From positions 15,058,727 to 15,122,726 of the forward strand of contig CM056743.1 in assembly GCA_029851415.1 (NCBI GenBank): a stretch of 64,000 bases of DNA, written 5' to 3'. The DNA is from Eretmocerus hayati. Taxonomy: Eukaryota > Arthropoda > Insecta > Hymenoptera > Aphelinidae. Made by a program: the position numbers and the translations under genes. The notes under the pieces are model-generated. The model saw only the letters and a program-made list of their open reading frames with translations. It was not told where the DNA came from and ran no database searches. Positions 35,739-49,092 of the stretch are shown one piece after another (the first letter of the stretch is position 1; the number at the start of each line of letters is the position of its first letter).

Positions 35739-38700
35739 TCAAATAGCTGCTCCTTCAATTGCTGCACACTCTTCAACTTTGCAGTCTTTTTCACTATCAC
35801 TTTTTTCTATTTCAGTTTTAGCCAATACGTCTATCATCATTTCACTCACTTTCACAGACAAATCTGCCGAGATCATTTCTACTGCTAAATCTGACGATTT
35901 CGTATCTTTCGTTTGTTCACTAGCAGGCGTTAATATTTCACCAGGGATTATTTCTTCAATTTTTTTCGAGTCGGTTACTTCAAGCTTGAGCTCACTGTTT
36001 TCTTTAACCACATCTGTGTCTGCAAATTTGTTGGGAATAGGTTCTTCAATTGCCTGTCGAACATCTTTCACTTCTATATCATTCTTTTCTTTGACAAAGT
36101 CACACAATTTATCATCAAGTTTTGGATCTATCTTTTCCTCTACAGCATCGTGGAACTCTTCTTTTTCATCGTCTTTACAATCTGTCGTGGATTCTATTGG
36201 GATGTGAGCTGTTGTATCACTTTCATTTAGTTGTGACGGTTCAGTTTCTGATTTTTGATGGGTTGGTTTATTTTCGCTCTCATCTTTCGACTCTTGGGAT
36301 TCTTGCGGTTTATCGGGTACCTCAATTTGCTGCTCTACTCGACTCAACTCCTGTCCCAATTGGTTCTGGTCAGATTTCTCAGGCTCTTGACTTTTTACAA
36401 CATGTGAACTTTGCACTGGTGAATCATCTACTTGTTCCTGTTGCTGCTGAGGCTCACTAAGCTCTTTACGTGTCTCTGATACTTCTTCAACTTGCAGTTC
36501 TTGTTTCGGTTCTTCTATTCGGTTCTCTATGTCATCAACTTGTTGATACTGCTGTTGATGCTCAGCAATTTGGAGCTGTTGCTGTTCTTGCTGTTCTACA
36601 GTTTGCAAATGTTGCAGAGCTTGTTCTCTCTGTTGACGCTCTCTTTCTTGCAGCATCATCAACTCTTGTTGCTGCTCTTGAATCAACTGCTGTTGATGTT
36701 GTTGCAATTGCTGTTGTACAAGCTGTTCTTGCTGCTGTTGATGCTGTTGCAATTGTTGTTGTACAAGCTGTTCTTGCTGTTGCAGTTGTTGTTGTACAAG
36801 CTGTTCTTGCTGTTGCAGCTGCTGTTGAACGAGTTGTTCTTGCTGCTGTTGATGGTGAAGTATTTGCTCTTGCTGTTGTAGTAACTCTTGCGATTGTGAC
36901 AATGGATGAGATTGTCGACTGCGCGCTCGAGTATTAGGAGTTAGATGACCATCCGGGGGCGGTAATATTGGTATAGCAGCTTTAGGACGTCTAAGAGGTG
37001 CTGCTTGTTGTTGCTGCTGTACTGGACTATAATATGTGCAACCCTGAGGTTGATAAAGTCCGACTTCTTGAGGAGGAGGTACTGTCTAAAAGATGAATTA
37101 AAAGACACATTACAAACTTATCGGGCGTGACTTGATGGTATTCATATGTATTTCTGTATTCGGGTATTGTGATCAAGTCGAGGGATATTCATTTGGAATC
37201 ACTTTTGGAGAAAACGAATGACGAAAGTGTGAAGAACTATTACAATCTTTACAAATTCGTGGAAATTCTCATGTTATTAGAAGCAGCTTGAGTTCATATG
37301 ACACAAAAATTGTAGTATGAATTGTATTGCAATATATTGAGATTGATGAGCGATATGGTATTCTCAAAATCCGGATGTAAATGTCAAAATTCTCAAGATG
37401 ACGAAAAAACAACACAAAATAATTTCATTTTCACTTCTGCCATCTTTTTTTCTGATTGACGGATATCAGCGTGGACGAGTAGTCAAAGATGCACTACACG
37501 TTATTAATACTAAACATCCTCAGCCAGTCGGATTTGGCACCAAACATTTTGTCCTGCATTTTGTCTAAAACCAACTTCTGGCCTCCAGAATGATAGTATA
37601 ATGATTAAAACACCGAGTACTAGTTTAAAAAGGGCAAAGAAACATCAAAATTAGAAAATGGAAAAATTTTCGATTTTCATTTTTTTCTCCGAAACAGGAA
37701 TTTTTCAGGGGACGATCCGTGTGCCAATATGATTACACAAAAAATACACAAAAAATTGACTGAAATTTTTCAGAACGGAATCCCGGAAACCGTGTTCGTC
37801 CAGTATTCTGAATATCTACAGTAAGCGGTTTAAAGGGAAAAAATTAAGATTCACTAACCGGCACTGGTGCAGGATTGTAGCTTTGGTAATTTGGTGAAAA
37901 AATGGGCCCATTTGGACCAGCCACATAATTTATGATATTGGGTGGCGGCTGTTGGGGTGGAATGAATTGCGGTGGTGGAACCAAAAAGGGCGGTGGAGCA
38001 TAGCTTGCTGGCTGTGGTGCACCTGGCGGAGGTGGTAAAGGCATTACTGGCTGACCAGGAGCAGGCACTGGTGGAGCTTGCGATTCATATGGACCAGGTG
38101 GGTATCCTGAAAGAAAGAGAACCAGAGTGTGAAGAAAATACACCAAATATGAGGGATTGAGCCATGCAAACACAATAACGTGCAAAACTCATAGACAGCA
38201 GAAACGCCTGCAAACATGCTGGATGCATCAAATCAGATATCATAATTCTTTTCTGTTTTTTGAGAGTAAAGTCTCAAGAGAAGGAAGACCACTTGGTCAG
38301 TTAAAATTTGATGGGAACTCACAAGCAGCTGAGACACGTCGATTAATCGATTTTTTAATTTTACCAAAAACACTCTTTTTATATGATTGATATGCTGGTA
38401 CCAAGAAACCAATTGGCAAAAAAAGATATCGCTTCATTCCATTACCTAGTGATGTTATTTCAGGTCAAAATATAATATAAAAGCATAATTCGCTCGAGTT
38501 GTATGGGTACGTACTGTTACGCATCAATTCGGCATAATAAGGAAATGATACTTTTATCTGGGATCAATCATCACCAAAAATGAATTTTTTAAACGAGGGA
38601 TGAGCAATTCCCATGCAACATGACTACAATCGCAAGCATAAGCTGGAATCAACTGCCCGCGCAGCTGCGTGTAAAATAAAGTATGCACTCAAGTTCAGAT

Positions 38701-41700
38701 GGGTAACACTACAAGGTGAACCTTGCAGCTCTCGGGCTACAATCACCATGCCTTGCAAAATTTGATTGCACGAAAAATGGTGACAACTATAAGGGAACAT
38801 GAAAATTCAATACGAAATGCATTAGATCCACGAGACCTGGAGACAACAAACACTCGTAAATGCAGCGCGATATAAAATTTTGAGCTGCGTTCACCGAACA
38901 ATAAAAAAATAAAAGTCTACTAAGCTATATCATCATGCTGAGCTAGCATCTTGTGACTTAAATTTTTATGACAGTTCATGAGAAACTCATTGCCGAAAAC
39001 GTTTTCAAACGAGCAAGGCACTGCTATTTGCCTAATTACATGCTTCAAACTTGGACAACACAAAAAATTTTGCTATCGGCACCTTAGCCAGTTCTTACCT
39101 GGAGACTCTAAGACTGCTCTTGAGCTTCCAGCTAAATGAATTGTGTGAATATAGAAGATTGTGTTATTACGACGACCATAGTTATGTTCAATTCAAATGT
39201 CAAAACGATCTCAGTGTTGGATTTCAGGGAATGTTTGAATTTTTTATTGGTCAAAAACATGACTTCAAAAATCTGATTTCACAATGATATTCACTCTGAG
39301 AGTGAACTTCGAGATGGCATTGCACATGTCAAGATAAAATCAGATTTTTCAACTCAATGTTTGAGAATATGATTGATTGGAATTTTTGTTCTTAAGAAAT
39401 TTTTTCAAGTTTTGTTTTATTTCTGTACTGATTTGGATTTTCCTGAGAAAATTCCATTTGAATTTGGAACAGTGGAAGGAATTTCACAAACTGTGGCTCA
39501 TAGAATTATGAGTTCTTACAGCAGGATAATTTAGTGGCACTAGAAAATTTCATTTGGTGTACCGAAAAACGTTGTAAGTGCAATTGCCAAAATACTACTC
39601 AGAATGCAATGTAACTATCAATCAAGGACTGTGGAAATCTGATATTATAAAAAAAGTTCATCAGAAGCTCGATGATGGACGGTGGAAAAGAAGCCATACA
39701 TTGATCAACTTAATTATATCAAGGCAGGTTTCGTGTGACAAAATTAATCTTACCTTGAGGAGGAGGAGGATAGTATGTGTGTTGCGGAGCCGGTTGATAA
39801 TTTGGCTGCGCTGGAGTAGGAGGACCTTCAGTGATGGGAGGTCTTTGACGCAAACTCGAGTAGCGTTTTGGTCGATTGCTTGTTATATCTTGTTGCGTGG
39901 ATTGAGATGCCTGTGGAGAAGGCTGTGCTTGACCGGGTTGCGCGTGTGGTTGAGCCTGGGAATGAGTTGGCTGCATTCTTGGAGGAACTGCATTTGATGA
40001 TTGCTGACTAGATGGTTGTTGATAGAAATGCTCTGTAAATTTATAACACACAAAGTCAATACTAGCTGTTGACATGAGTCATATGTTTTTTATATAGCAA
40101 TCATGCCTTTTGACACTTACTATTTTGCCTAGATGCATGATGATAAGGTGGACTATCGGAGGATGCATTTGCATGCTTCATGTCATCAACAGTTTGTTCT
40201 GGCTCTACATTACTTCTCCTACCCTCTAAATTTGTTGGTCCAGGTCTCTGTTGAGTTCTAGGTTTTGATTCAATTATCCTGGTTCCAACTGTATTGTTGT
40301 TAGTGCTGGCCCTAAAACCACGTCCTCTTCCTTTACTTGGTATGACACCCACAGATTCTTGCAGATGCGATGGCTTTTTATTATCCCGGGAAACATTCCT
40401 TACGAGAACAATTTTCTCGCTATCATTAACAGATGGGGAACTAGTTTCATTTACATTGTGTATAATAGGCGAGTTTTTAGGTTTGTTCCATACTGAACTA
40501 TTTCGATCGTTTGGAGATTGATTCTCGTTCCTGGAATGAGTGTTTGAAAATTTATATTTTACTGATGGAGGGAATTCTCTAAGTCAAAAAAATGAACCAT
40601 CTATGATAAGATGGTACTCACACTTGGCTATTAGGAACCGGCTTTGAGCGAGTCCTTTGGCTCTCAGTTTGCTGTAGTGCAGGGAAATTTTGTGTTTTAT
40701 TAGGTGGTACTTTGTTTTTATTGCTGTACCATGCAGATGTGATCACTGGTTGGTCTGATTTTTTATCTACATCCTATAGAAAAAATTATGGAAAGGTTAT
40801 GAGTAAATGTCATCAGAAGGTTACCTATTTTCTATTCAGATGCCAATACTCTAAAAGATATGAGTGGATTCACATAAACATTCACTCACACTGTCTTTTG
40901 TCAGAGATGGGAATTCTTCATCAGCTCGACCACCCTTCTTGAAATTGGGTTTATGAGGAGGTACACTGCCTGGTATTTTTCCATAAGCATCTTCATCTTC
41001 CCAATTGCGAGTGTATTTGTTAGGGCCTCGGCTGTTGGAAAAAGAAGATGCTTGAGGTTAATTTATTGTAGCAAGCATGGGGAAATTCTTGAAATGAGCA
41101 GATCAATGTCCAGGTCTTAAGAAAGCTATGGTCACAATTACTGGACCAGAAGAGATTCTAACTTTCAAAAGCAATAGTGAAATTGGTATACTCTTGTTCT
41201 CTTCCATCATTGTAACAAGTCTCTCACCTCTTTGTTCCATCATTCACAAAAACACAAATACAGTTTTCATGAATTCTGAACGAGAGAAAATCTTTTATCA
41301 TGCCTCTCATGATTGATTTATTTTAATCTTTGATTCACTCTCTTGATAGTACCTCAGAATGAATGCAGACTAAAAACTACAGCTATATGACATTAAAAAC
41401 TGTTTTTAAGCATTTTTAAGCACCATTTCATTCACACGTAAGGATTTCAACATAAATAATGTCATAACTTTCAATCATTGAGGGTCAAGTAGAGTCTCAC
41501 CATAGTGATTGGCAACCAAAGTAGATTTTATGTACTTTTGTGACGGATAGAAGCTGAGAACTTTTTAAAAATCCAACCCCATCATGTTTCGTAGGATGGC
41601 AGTTTGAGTTGAACAAAATTGCATGGATGGATAAATCAAGAAACAATCATACCCATATCTTCTTCTTCTCCGGGCTCTAGGTGGTCCCTCTTCATTTCTT

Positions 41701-42771
41701 ATGTCATATCCATATACAGCAATCAATTCTGCATGGCTTTTTGGAGCTTGTTCTGCATCATTATACCTATCATGATTCCACTTATCCTCTTTATCTTTCC
41801 AGACTTTCTTCTCTTTCTGTGGATCCCTTTCAGGTTTCTCCTCCGGAGTTTCATCATTGAGTTCTTCTGCAGTTCTATCATCGTGCTCATAAAATGTCCC
41901 TCTCTTAGGAATGTACTGAGGATTTCTTCGATCTTCATCATCATCCAATTTCTTTTGCGGCTTTTCCTCCTCTTGGCCATCTCCACTTTCTCTTTGATTT
42001 TTGTCTTGTGAGTTGGAATCTGATTCACTACCGGCTGTATCATACTCTGAATCATGTTGTGTCTCTGTGGGTTCACTGCTCTGTAAGTTGAAGATTAATC
42101 TTTTAACTTTGTGGACTAACATCAGACAAAATTAGTTGCATCCAGCATCTGTATGGAGCATGTGAATCAATTGCTGGAGCAACAAGGATGTATTATTTGA
42201 TCTTCATTCATTAAACTAGAAAATTCTTGAGTCATTTTGAACTTTGTGCAGGAGTCATGCAGCTATATCGAATTGCAGAAAGTTACAAACAAGGGGATAG
42301 AGTATCAATCTGGTTGAAACAAAGTATATATGGTCAAGGAGCATGTGAGGTTTAGTATTAGAAATGCCAAGTGACTTGAAATTGATAAGTATCTTTCTGT
42401 GCCAATGCAATTCTATCCGTGGAATTTGATAAGAATTTGTCGATCACCAAGTATATAGTTGCGCAAATATCAGAACTGGGCGGACAATACTTAGTCGGCA
42501 AAACATCGTGAAATGATGCAACGCGAAAGGGCGGCCATGTATCAGCGGTCAAAGCTCTTTCATTCGGGCCAAGGGTAATATAGACATGCCGAACAAAGCT
42601 TTGAAGAGGGCGAGGCTCGCTAATGAAATATACGCAAATAAAGAAATTGAAAATACGTAAGCGAAAAGTATCAGGAATCTATACCTGCGTCTCTTTCGTG
42701 GTGTTGAGCTCGTCGAAAGAGTCGGACATGTCATCCGAGGCACCGGACCTCCTTCGACGGCGACTGTCCAT
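35739..42771 (-). CDS. btz: Barentsz/CASC3 (MLN51), exon junction complex subunit, 1030 aa
   Basis: Eight exons in perfect phase: 42685-42771, 41653-42080, 40890-41031, 40622-40773, 40121-40530, 39754-40032, 37859-38106 and 35739-37085 (1031 codons with stop). CASC3 is a core exon junction complex subunit that clamps eIF4AIII on mRNA and acts in oskar-type mRNA localisation and decay. The conserved SELOR region is split over exons 2 and 3: RRNPQYIPKRGTFYEHDD (about residues 80-97), VWKDKEDKWNHDRY, then GPNKYTRNWEDEDAYGKIPG and KPNFKKGGRADEEFPSL. Exon 2 upstream of this is acidic. Exons 5-7 are disordered and Pro/Gln-rich. The last exon has the conserved Gly-x-Thr-Tyr-Tyr patch (QPQGCTYYSP), then a long Gln-rich coil with tandem EQLVQQQLQQ units, and an acidic Glu/Lys tail. 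The start ATG gives MDSRRRRRSGASDD, as in other insects. Shadow ORFs on the plus strand are artefacts of the Gln repeats. Confidence 0.93.
36655..36890 (-). repeat. CAG-type minisatellite in barentsz coding for Gln-rich coil
   Basis: The minus strand repeats a unit of about 33-45 bp encoding EQLVQQQLQQ with two to six extra Gln or His residues, four copies in a row. Tracts like this vary in length between alleles, so the exact count may differ among individuals. Confidence 0.8.
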
Positions 42772-43667
42772 TTTACAAACAAGATATTATACTGATATTG
42801 TAGCAGCCGTTGCAGATGACCCCCGGGAGGCTGACAAATCGAAGAAACACCTAATTCTGGGCACGCTGCAATAACGGAGCAATTTTTTACTTGGGAGCAA
42901 GATTGCCCGGAGCTCTTGGAGCGGAAAACTTCGCAAACTACTGCAGCAAAACTGTACGAAGTGTGAACGATGAACTGCAGTCCCCCAACCTAACCTGTAA
43001 ATGCGGTTCTCATCTCATCATGTGCAAAAAATCTGCGCAAAGACCACGCGCGAATTTTTTAACTTTTTTTGTGCAGATTATGAATCGGGTTCAAAAATCT
43101 TCTAAAACCCTGGGTGCACTCTCGATTTTTGCTCGTTCTGTGACCAGATTATTATTAATACTTTGATGCAAATTCTACGAACGAAAGATGATTTCAAGGA
43201 GCTCGTCCAGTGTCTAGATCAGATATTGAAGCATTTTGAGTCTAGAATTTTTGAGATTTTGAGGTAAAGAGTATAGCTTAGTCGATCGGATTATTGATCG
43301 AACAGCTGGGAATTATCATTCAACCGGGGAAGTTTGACGTGTTATGTTATGTTCCTCAACACTGGTCAACACGTTGCCCTCTTACCCTGACAGTTCATTG
43401 GTCGTCAGTATTCCCGAGTTACTAACGATGTTCACCATTGGTCGAATTGTGCTCCACTAGTAAAGAAGCACGTCTGCAACTTCCATCAAAGCTCGAAACT
43501 GTCATGAAAAAGTGATAACCGATACGTAAACACGATCATATTATAGTCAGCGGCGATAGTAAAACCTGTGAAAATTTATCGAGTTTTTGTGTAAATTCTT
43601 GCTGAGTATGATTATCTATTGAACCAACAAAATATGTGAAAATTAACCCTTTCATCGAGACTCGAAA
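42772..43667. promoter_or_regulatory. Divergent intergenic region of barentsz and ERLEC1
   Basis: 896 bp separate the two start codons, on opposite strands. It should contain the promoters and 5' UTRs of both genes. No TATA box was assigned. This rests on position only. Confidence 0.45.
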
Positions 43668-46600
43668 ATGTCTACCTGGCTGTGCACCTGCCTATCGTCT
43701 CTTTTCCTCGCTGATTTCTTCGTTTATGGATTGGGTTACGATTTGAGGGCTTTTGATGATACTATTCTTTATAGCATTAATTGGCCTGGGAAGACCGGAG
43801 CCGATTTACTCGTGAGTGTAACCTATTTTATCCTTCATTCAGATATTGATTATGAGGTTATAACCCTTAGAGCATTAAACTTGTTCTACACAGAAGTAGA
43901 TTGAAAGACTAATGCAGTAGTATTTGTAATCATTCTCTCCTGATTCCATCTACTGAAGTATATTACCTCTTGATTGCTTCGATGCATCAGGTCCTTAATG
44001 AATCAATAACTTTACTCTAACACAGACAACAGCAAATTTAATCCATTGTATGACTTATCCAGGATTCTGAAACAAATGCAGAGCCGTACACAATAGTATC
44101 ACCCAATAACGAAAAATATCAGTGCTTCATACCTGCCCTAGTGGAACCAGAGAATGAACAAGAGGAAGAATACAATGGACCCAGTCCCATTGATTTCTTG
44201 TCTCTCTTATTCAAGCAAAACACGTGTTCTTACAGGGTATGTCATCTTGTTTCCTCTCTCTGAGAATCTGAGATATACTTTTGGCCACTATGCCCAATGT
44301 GGTCAAAAGTATATCTCAGATGTGATGAATGTAATGTAATCAGAAGTTCTTTTATTATTTGTTCAACTGTTCAACTGTAATTGATCGTACGTTTATCTGT
44401 GAATCAATCAATGTCATAATATTTTCTATCACATTCCAGTTAGAATCATATTGGGCTTATGAGCTCTGCCATGGAACATACATCAGACAGTACCATGAAG
44501 AGCGAGATGGAAAAAAATCTAGAGTGCAAGAATTTTACCTGGGAAAATTTGATGCACTCCAGAAGATGGAGCTGTCAAAGAAATACCATCTTCTTGCTGA
44601 GAACCCAAATAGAAAAGCTGAAATCCCAATGAAGAAAATTGATGGAGTTAATATGCCTTATGTAGAAATGGAGATGACTGATGGAACCATGTGTGATTTG
44701 AATGATAAACCTAGAACAACCAAAATCATCTATGTCTGCTATCAACATGGCAAGCAAGAAATACATTCAATCAAAGAAACAGCAACTTGTGAATATGAAG
44801 CGGTTGTTCTCACACCACTACTGTGTAATCATCCTGACTACAAACCTCAAGACACTGGAGAAAACAAGATCAATTGCAGACCATTAGATGATGCTCCCAA
44901 AAAACCAAGGTCTTTGACTTCTTTGGAAGCAGAAAGTTTCAAATTGAGACAGCAAAAAGTTTCGGTAATGTATTGAAATAATAGTCAATATGAATGTTCC
45001 TCCCTACGATGCCAATTTAGCTTCTAATATGAAGACTTTTTCTAAATTATCTTGATATCTTTCCACTCCAATATTAATAATGCTTGTGTACTATTTTTAA
45101 GTCAGAACTAATTACAATAGAAAAGAATGTCTTCAAATGATTCCCTTGAAACTTTTCATTTATGAATACTTGTGAAAGAATGCCTGCTGATTACTTTTTG
45201 TTCAGGATGAGAAGCCACAAAAAGTCTATGCAATTTTCCATGTTAAGGACGATCAGGTTAGAAAATTTTTTGCATCTCCAATTGGGTGTACCAATCTTTC
45301 AAAATTCTTCTCATTTGGGAATGGACGCTTTCATCTCAGCTGCTTTCATCTAGTCTACTTCTTCATCTGATTTGGATATCCATTTTACTTAAACAATCTC
45401 TATGGAAATGGTCACTTTGTACTAACATCTACTCATTCGTGAAATTCATCAACATCTGATCTTTACTAACATGTATATCCAATTTTAGCTCTCTATTGAC
45501 ATGCAGACAAACCAAACTCAGAACATTGCAAATCCATTTCACATTATTCAGAAAATCAAGTTGATAAATCCAAAGCTGCTTGAGCAGTCAATCTTGTGTC
45601 TTTAAAACATTCTCATCAAATCACACATATCAGTCAATTTTGTATACAATGCTGTTGATCTTTCTTTACGGGATTAATGATGATTTGTCCATAATCTTCA
45701 ATACCCAAGTCAACACTGAAAAAATCGAAAATCAATTCACACTGCTCTGATTAGGATTTGTCCATATTTCACCAAATCAAATGTACAAGACTGATGTGAA
45801 ATGTGTACATCTTTGCTAAGACTTTGAAGATGAATGTCGATGTATATTCAATGTAATCAGATCTCTGCTGTCGCACTGCAAGAAATGATATATCTTCGCC
45901 CTCATAAATGGAACATACATCTCGTTTATTTCATACTCTATGCTTACTATTTAAATCATAACTGATGAATACATGTATTACAAACGTAATATCCTTGTGC
46001 AAGTGAACATTTGAATTTTTAATGATAATAGGATGGACAACCAGAACTACGAGTAGAAATTCGTCCCATTGACACGGATGGGAAGCATTATAAACTGGAA
46101 GATGCTTTAAATCCCCTTGTGGATCAAGAAAATAATTATATTAGAAGCAGTTCGGGAGAAAATTTCTTGAGTGGGCAACATTGTTTAAGTGGAGTGAGTT
46201 CATGTCTTCTCTTACTTAATCAGTACTTTGACCAATCATATCATTGCAATGTTGTAAAAGAGTGAACAAGCTCTTTGATACATCATTCCCAAGTAGATCT
46301 TCATCGTGATCAATTTTTTACAAATAGGGAACAGGCTGGTGGAAATATGAATTTTGCTATGGCCGATCTGTGACTCAATATCATGTTGAAAGCAGTGGAT
46401 TAAAAACGGTTGTCAGTCTTGGAACTTTCAATTTGGAGAAGCACGTGGAATGGATAAAGGCTGATCCTCAGAGAAAACCAAAACCAGTTGGCAAGAGAAC
46501 GCAGTTGACTCATTTTTATAGTCAAGGTACAATCTGTGATAAAAGTGGCAAGCCTCGTCAGACTGAGGTTTGTATGGTTTTCTCCATAAAAAATAAAGTT

Positions 46601-46911
46601 ATTTAATCTTGAAGGATAAATCTCGTCATTAATGATTATTTTATTCTTTCCTTCCTCAGGTGAGATTGAAGTGTACCCAAAATCCTACTGGGAGCAAGTC
46701 GAGCGTATCTCTCTTTTTGCAAGAACCAAGAATGTGTGAATATGTTTTGGGAGTAGACTCTCCACTAATTTGTGACATTTTGGATCAAGCAGATGATGAA
46801 TATGGAATAATTGATCATCGGGTCTTTTTGAATTTGGAAAAATATAAGACTGCTCCACATACTGCTTCAGAGGAAGACAATGGGATGATTGCTAATAGAG
46901 ATGAATTATAA
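43668..46911 (+). CDS. ERLEC1: ER lectin 1 (ERLEC1/XTP3-B), OS-9 family, 515 aa
   Basis: Seven exons, all phase 0: 43668-43811, 44063-44236, 44440-44964, 45206-45256, 46032-46193, 46328-46567 and 46660-46911 (516 codons with stop). ERLEC1 is an ER-lumen lectin of the ERAD pathway that recognises trimmed N-glycans and hands misfolded glycoproteins to the HRD1-SEL1L ligase. The first 23 residues form a signal peptide (MSTWLCTCLSSLFLADFFVYG). Two PRKCSH/MRH-type modules follow. The first spans exons 2-3, with KYQCFIPALVE, CSYRLESYWAYELCHG, RQYHEE, DLNDKPRTTKIIYVC and CEYEAVVLTPLLCNHP. The second spans exons 5-7, with GTGWWKYEFCYGRSVTQYH, ICDKSGKPRQTEVRLKC and CEYVLGVDSPLIC. The protein ends ANRDEL, a KDEL-like ER-retrieval signal. 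Length is close to the vertebrate protein. Confidence 0.94.
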
Positions 46912-47284
46912 AAGTGAATCTGATTTCTAGAAGAAGTCATAGATGTAAATGTTGAGTGATTATGTGTTATTGTGGCTCTTGTAAATAACAGGTGAGTGCT
47001 TAGTTAGTGTTGACTCTACCATTAGCTTGTAGTTTTCATCATGAAATATCAAATTCTGTACAGATTCATTGTTGAATTATACTTTCAATTTTTACAACTC
47101 GTGAACAATTATTGTTGACTCTATAAAATACCCCGTGAATTTTCAAGTTGATTTTTAAATGAAAGTCGAGATTTTGAACGACGGTATAATTTTTTTTATT
47201 GCACAACCACATTGCTTAATCCAAAGTTTTGATCAGAACTAAACGACTAATAAGATGCTATCTATAATCTAAATCCAAAATTCA

Positions 47285-48274
47285 TCATGCGATATTTAAT
47301 CCGATTCCGACACTAATATTTTGTTTACTATGATCTAAAATACCACTGAGAATTAGCGATGCTTCTGGTATGGGATATAATCTTTTTTCAAAAACTGCTC
47401 CAACTCTGCAGTCTGTATCTACAAAACCCTTTACCATCATATCGGCCGTCGGTGCATCAAGCTGAAATAGTATTCTGGCTTTTGAATGATGCAAATGATA
47501 ATTTGTACTGAATTCGACGCCCATTTGTAAATTTCGGCTCTGCCTGTGATGATAACACACACGTATACCAGCGTGGCCTACTGTTGAAGAAAAAGTCCGA
47601 AAACCTGTACTGTATCTGAAAGCACATGCGACGTTTGTTTCCTTTCCACTTGGTAGTTTTGAACTTTTTTGACACGCTATTTCAGCTCCCAGGGTCATTC
47701 TTGAAGAAATCGCTTGTAAAAACTGTAGTATGAATATACCTTCTTGTTTAAGAACCGATGGATTCACTAACGATGTTGACAACGTAAAATCATCCGATCT
47801 GTATTCAAGGGTCGTCGTAAGATCTCTGTATTTATTGTTTTGAATTTTAGTAGACACTTTAATTCTGTATCTACAACCAAGTGTGTGAACAAATTTTGCT
47901 GTTACATCACCATTTGGTCGGATATCTCCTTCGAGTATCGGATATCTTTCTCGAGGACCAACTTTTTTTGGTCCAATGTACGATGCTCCAAATTTATAGC
48001 CTCTTTGATTTTCTAAAGAAGTCATCACGAGTGAATGAGTCACGTTGAAATGTTTACTCAACGTTTTCTTGGCTATTATTCTTGCACCATCAAAATTTCG
48101 TGGTTCTAAAGTATCAAAATTCTTGTGAAATTCTGTAAATATTCCTGGATTTCCTGGTTTATAACCTTGTGGACAGGGTACACATCCTGGAGGATAATCT
48201 CTGTACTCAACAGATGTGTTTTTCGATGTTGAGAAGAATGATCCCATTTTTAGTCGATCAACCGTGACAAACAC
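47285..48274 (-). CDS. Tom40-like mitochondrial import pore, intronless
   Basis: A single uninterrupted ORF. The better start is the internal ATG at 48247 (MGSFFSTSK, 320 aa), because Tom40 proteins begin this way and the nine extra residues have no counterpart. Tom40 is the 19-strand beta-barrel of the outer mitochondrial membrane through which precursors enter. Typical segments are PGNPGIFTEFHKN, the TLSKHFNVTHSL stretch, YKFGASYIGPKK, EGDIRPNGDVTA and the C-terminal VGIGLNIA (a beta-signal-like end). Introns are numerous in neighbouring genes but absent here. This suggests a retrocopy that kept its reading frame, as with Drosophila tomboy40, which is testis-biased. It converges with ERLEC1, with 373 bp between stops. 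There is no frameshift or stop, so it is likely functional. Confidence 0.88.
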   Translation of the reverse strand: MFVTVDRLKMGSFFSTSKNTSVEYRDYPPGCVPCPQGYKPGNPGIFTEFHKNFDTLEPRNFDGARIIAKKTLSKHFNVTHSLVMTSLENQRGYKFGASYIGPKKVGPRERYPILEGDIRPNGDVTAKFVHTLGCRYRIKVSTKIQNNKYRDLTTTLEYRSDDFTLSTSLVNPSVLKQEGIFILQFLQAISSRMTLGAEIACQKSSKLPSGKETNVACAFRYSTGFRTFSSTVGHAGIRVCYHHRQSRNLQMGVEFSTNYHLHHSKARILFQLDAPTADMMVKGFVDTDCRVGAVFEKRLYPIPEASLILSGILDHSKQNISVGIGLNIA

Positions 48275-49092
48275 ATTTTGTTACTATTATAGGTTTGAAT
48301 CAACACTTCTTAAAGATGTCATTGTGTGTAACAAGTTTTGATTTTAGATTTTTATCGCGCTATTTGTTGAGAACTTGACACTTACATCTTGAAAAAATAC
48401 GATGAATTCTTGCACTATTTTGAATTCTACTTTGGTTATTATTATCATCTCGTGGTTATGGTGCACTATCACAGTTGAACGATCTGAATTTTGCCGCGCG
48501 AGTGGAGATTACGAGTGAAGACTCCAAGCTTGATGTTGCTAAATCGATTATCTTGATTGATCCATCTGTTTATACGAACTGATTCTATTGGATTCTCTTT
48601 CCATTCCAATTTTTTGTCAAACTTAAGAAAAATCAGTATATAAGTACATGTAGCTGTATGAAGCCACACAAAGATCATTACATCAAATGATCACGCTCCA
48701 ATCTAATAAATTGAGTGAGACGTTTCGATTTCCCGAATTTCAAATGGCTATATGATTAAAAAACAAAATAACTCCACAAAATGTGAAATATCGGTACCAC
48801 TCGTCAATCTAGTTATTAAATCCCCAGTTTTTTATTTACATTTGAGTATCCGTTAAAATCGTTTAGGTTCGTTGACTTGTTACCAAAAGATAAATTATTG
48901 CAAACTGAATTGATATAATGGATTTCGAAGAAGTTAACTCAGTTTCAAACATGTCAATAATAATATATATTTCTTAAATTATCACAATATAGTCTCCTAT
49001 TTTAACATAAACTCTGAAATATACCGACAAGTATTGATTACGAACCTATAACAGCAGTAACAATAAATAAATCGTTGAATTTCTTTTCATCA
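48275..49092. other. Intergenic, Tom40-like promoter side and IFT43 3' side
   Basis: AT-rich. It must hold the promoter of the intronless Tom40-like gene and the 3' UTR of IFT43. No specific site was assigned. Confidence 0.4.

Noticed and set aside
36470..36937. Plus-strand ORFs rich in Leu/Val/Ala over the barentsz last exon
   Set aside because: They are antisense readings of the Gln repeats; the minus-strand frame is conserved barentsz protein.
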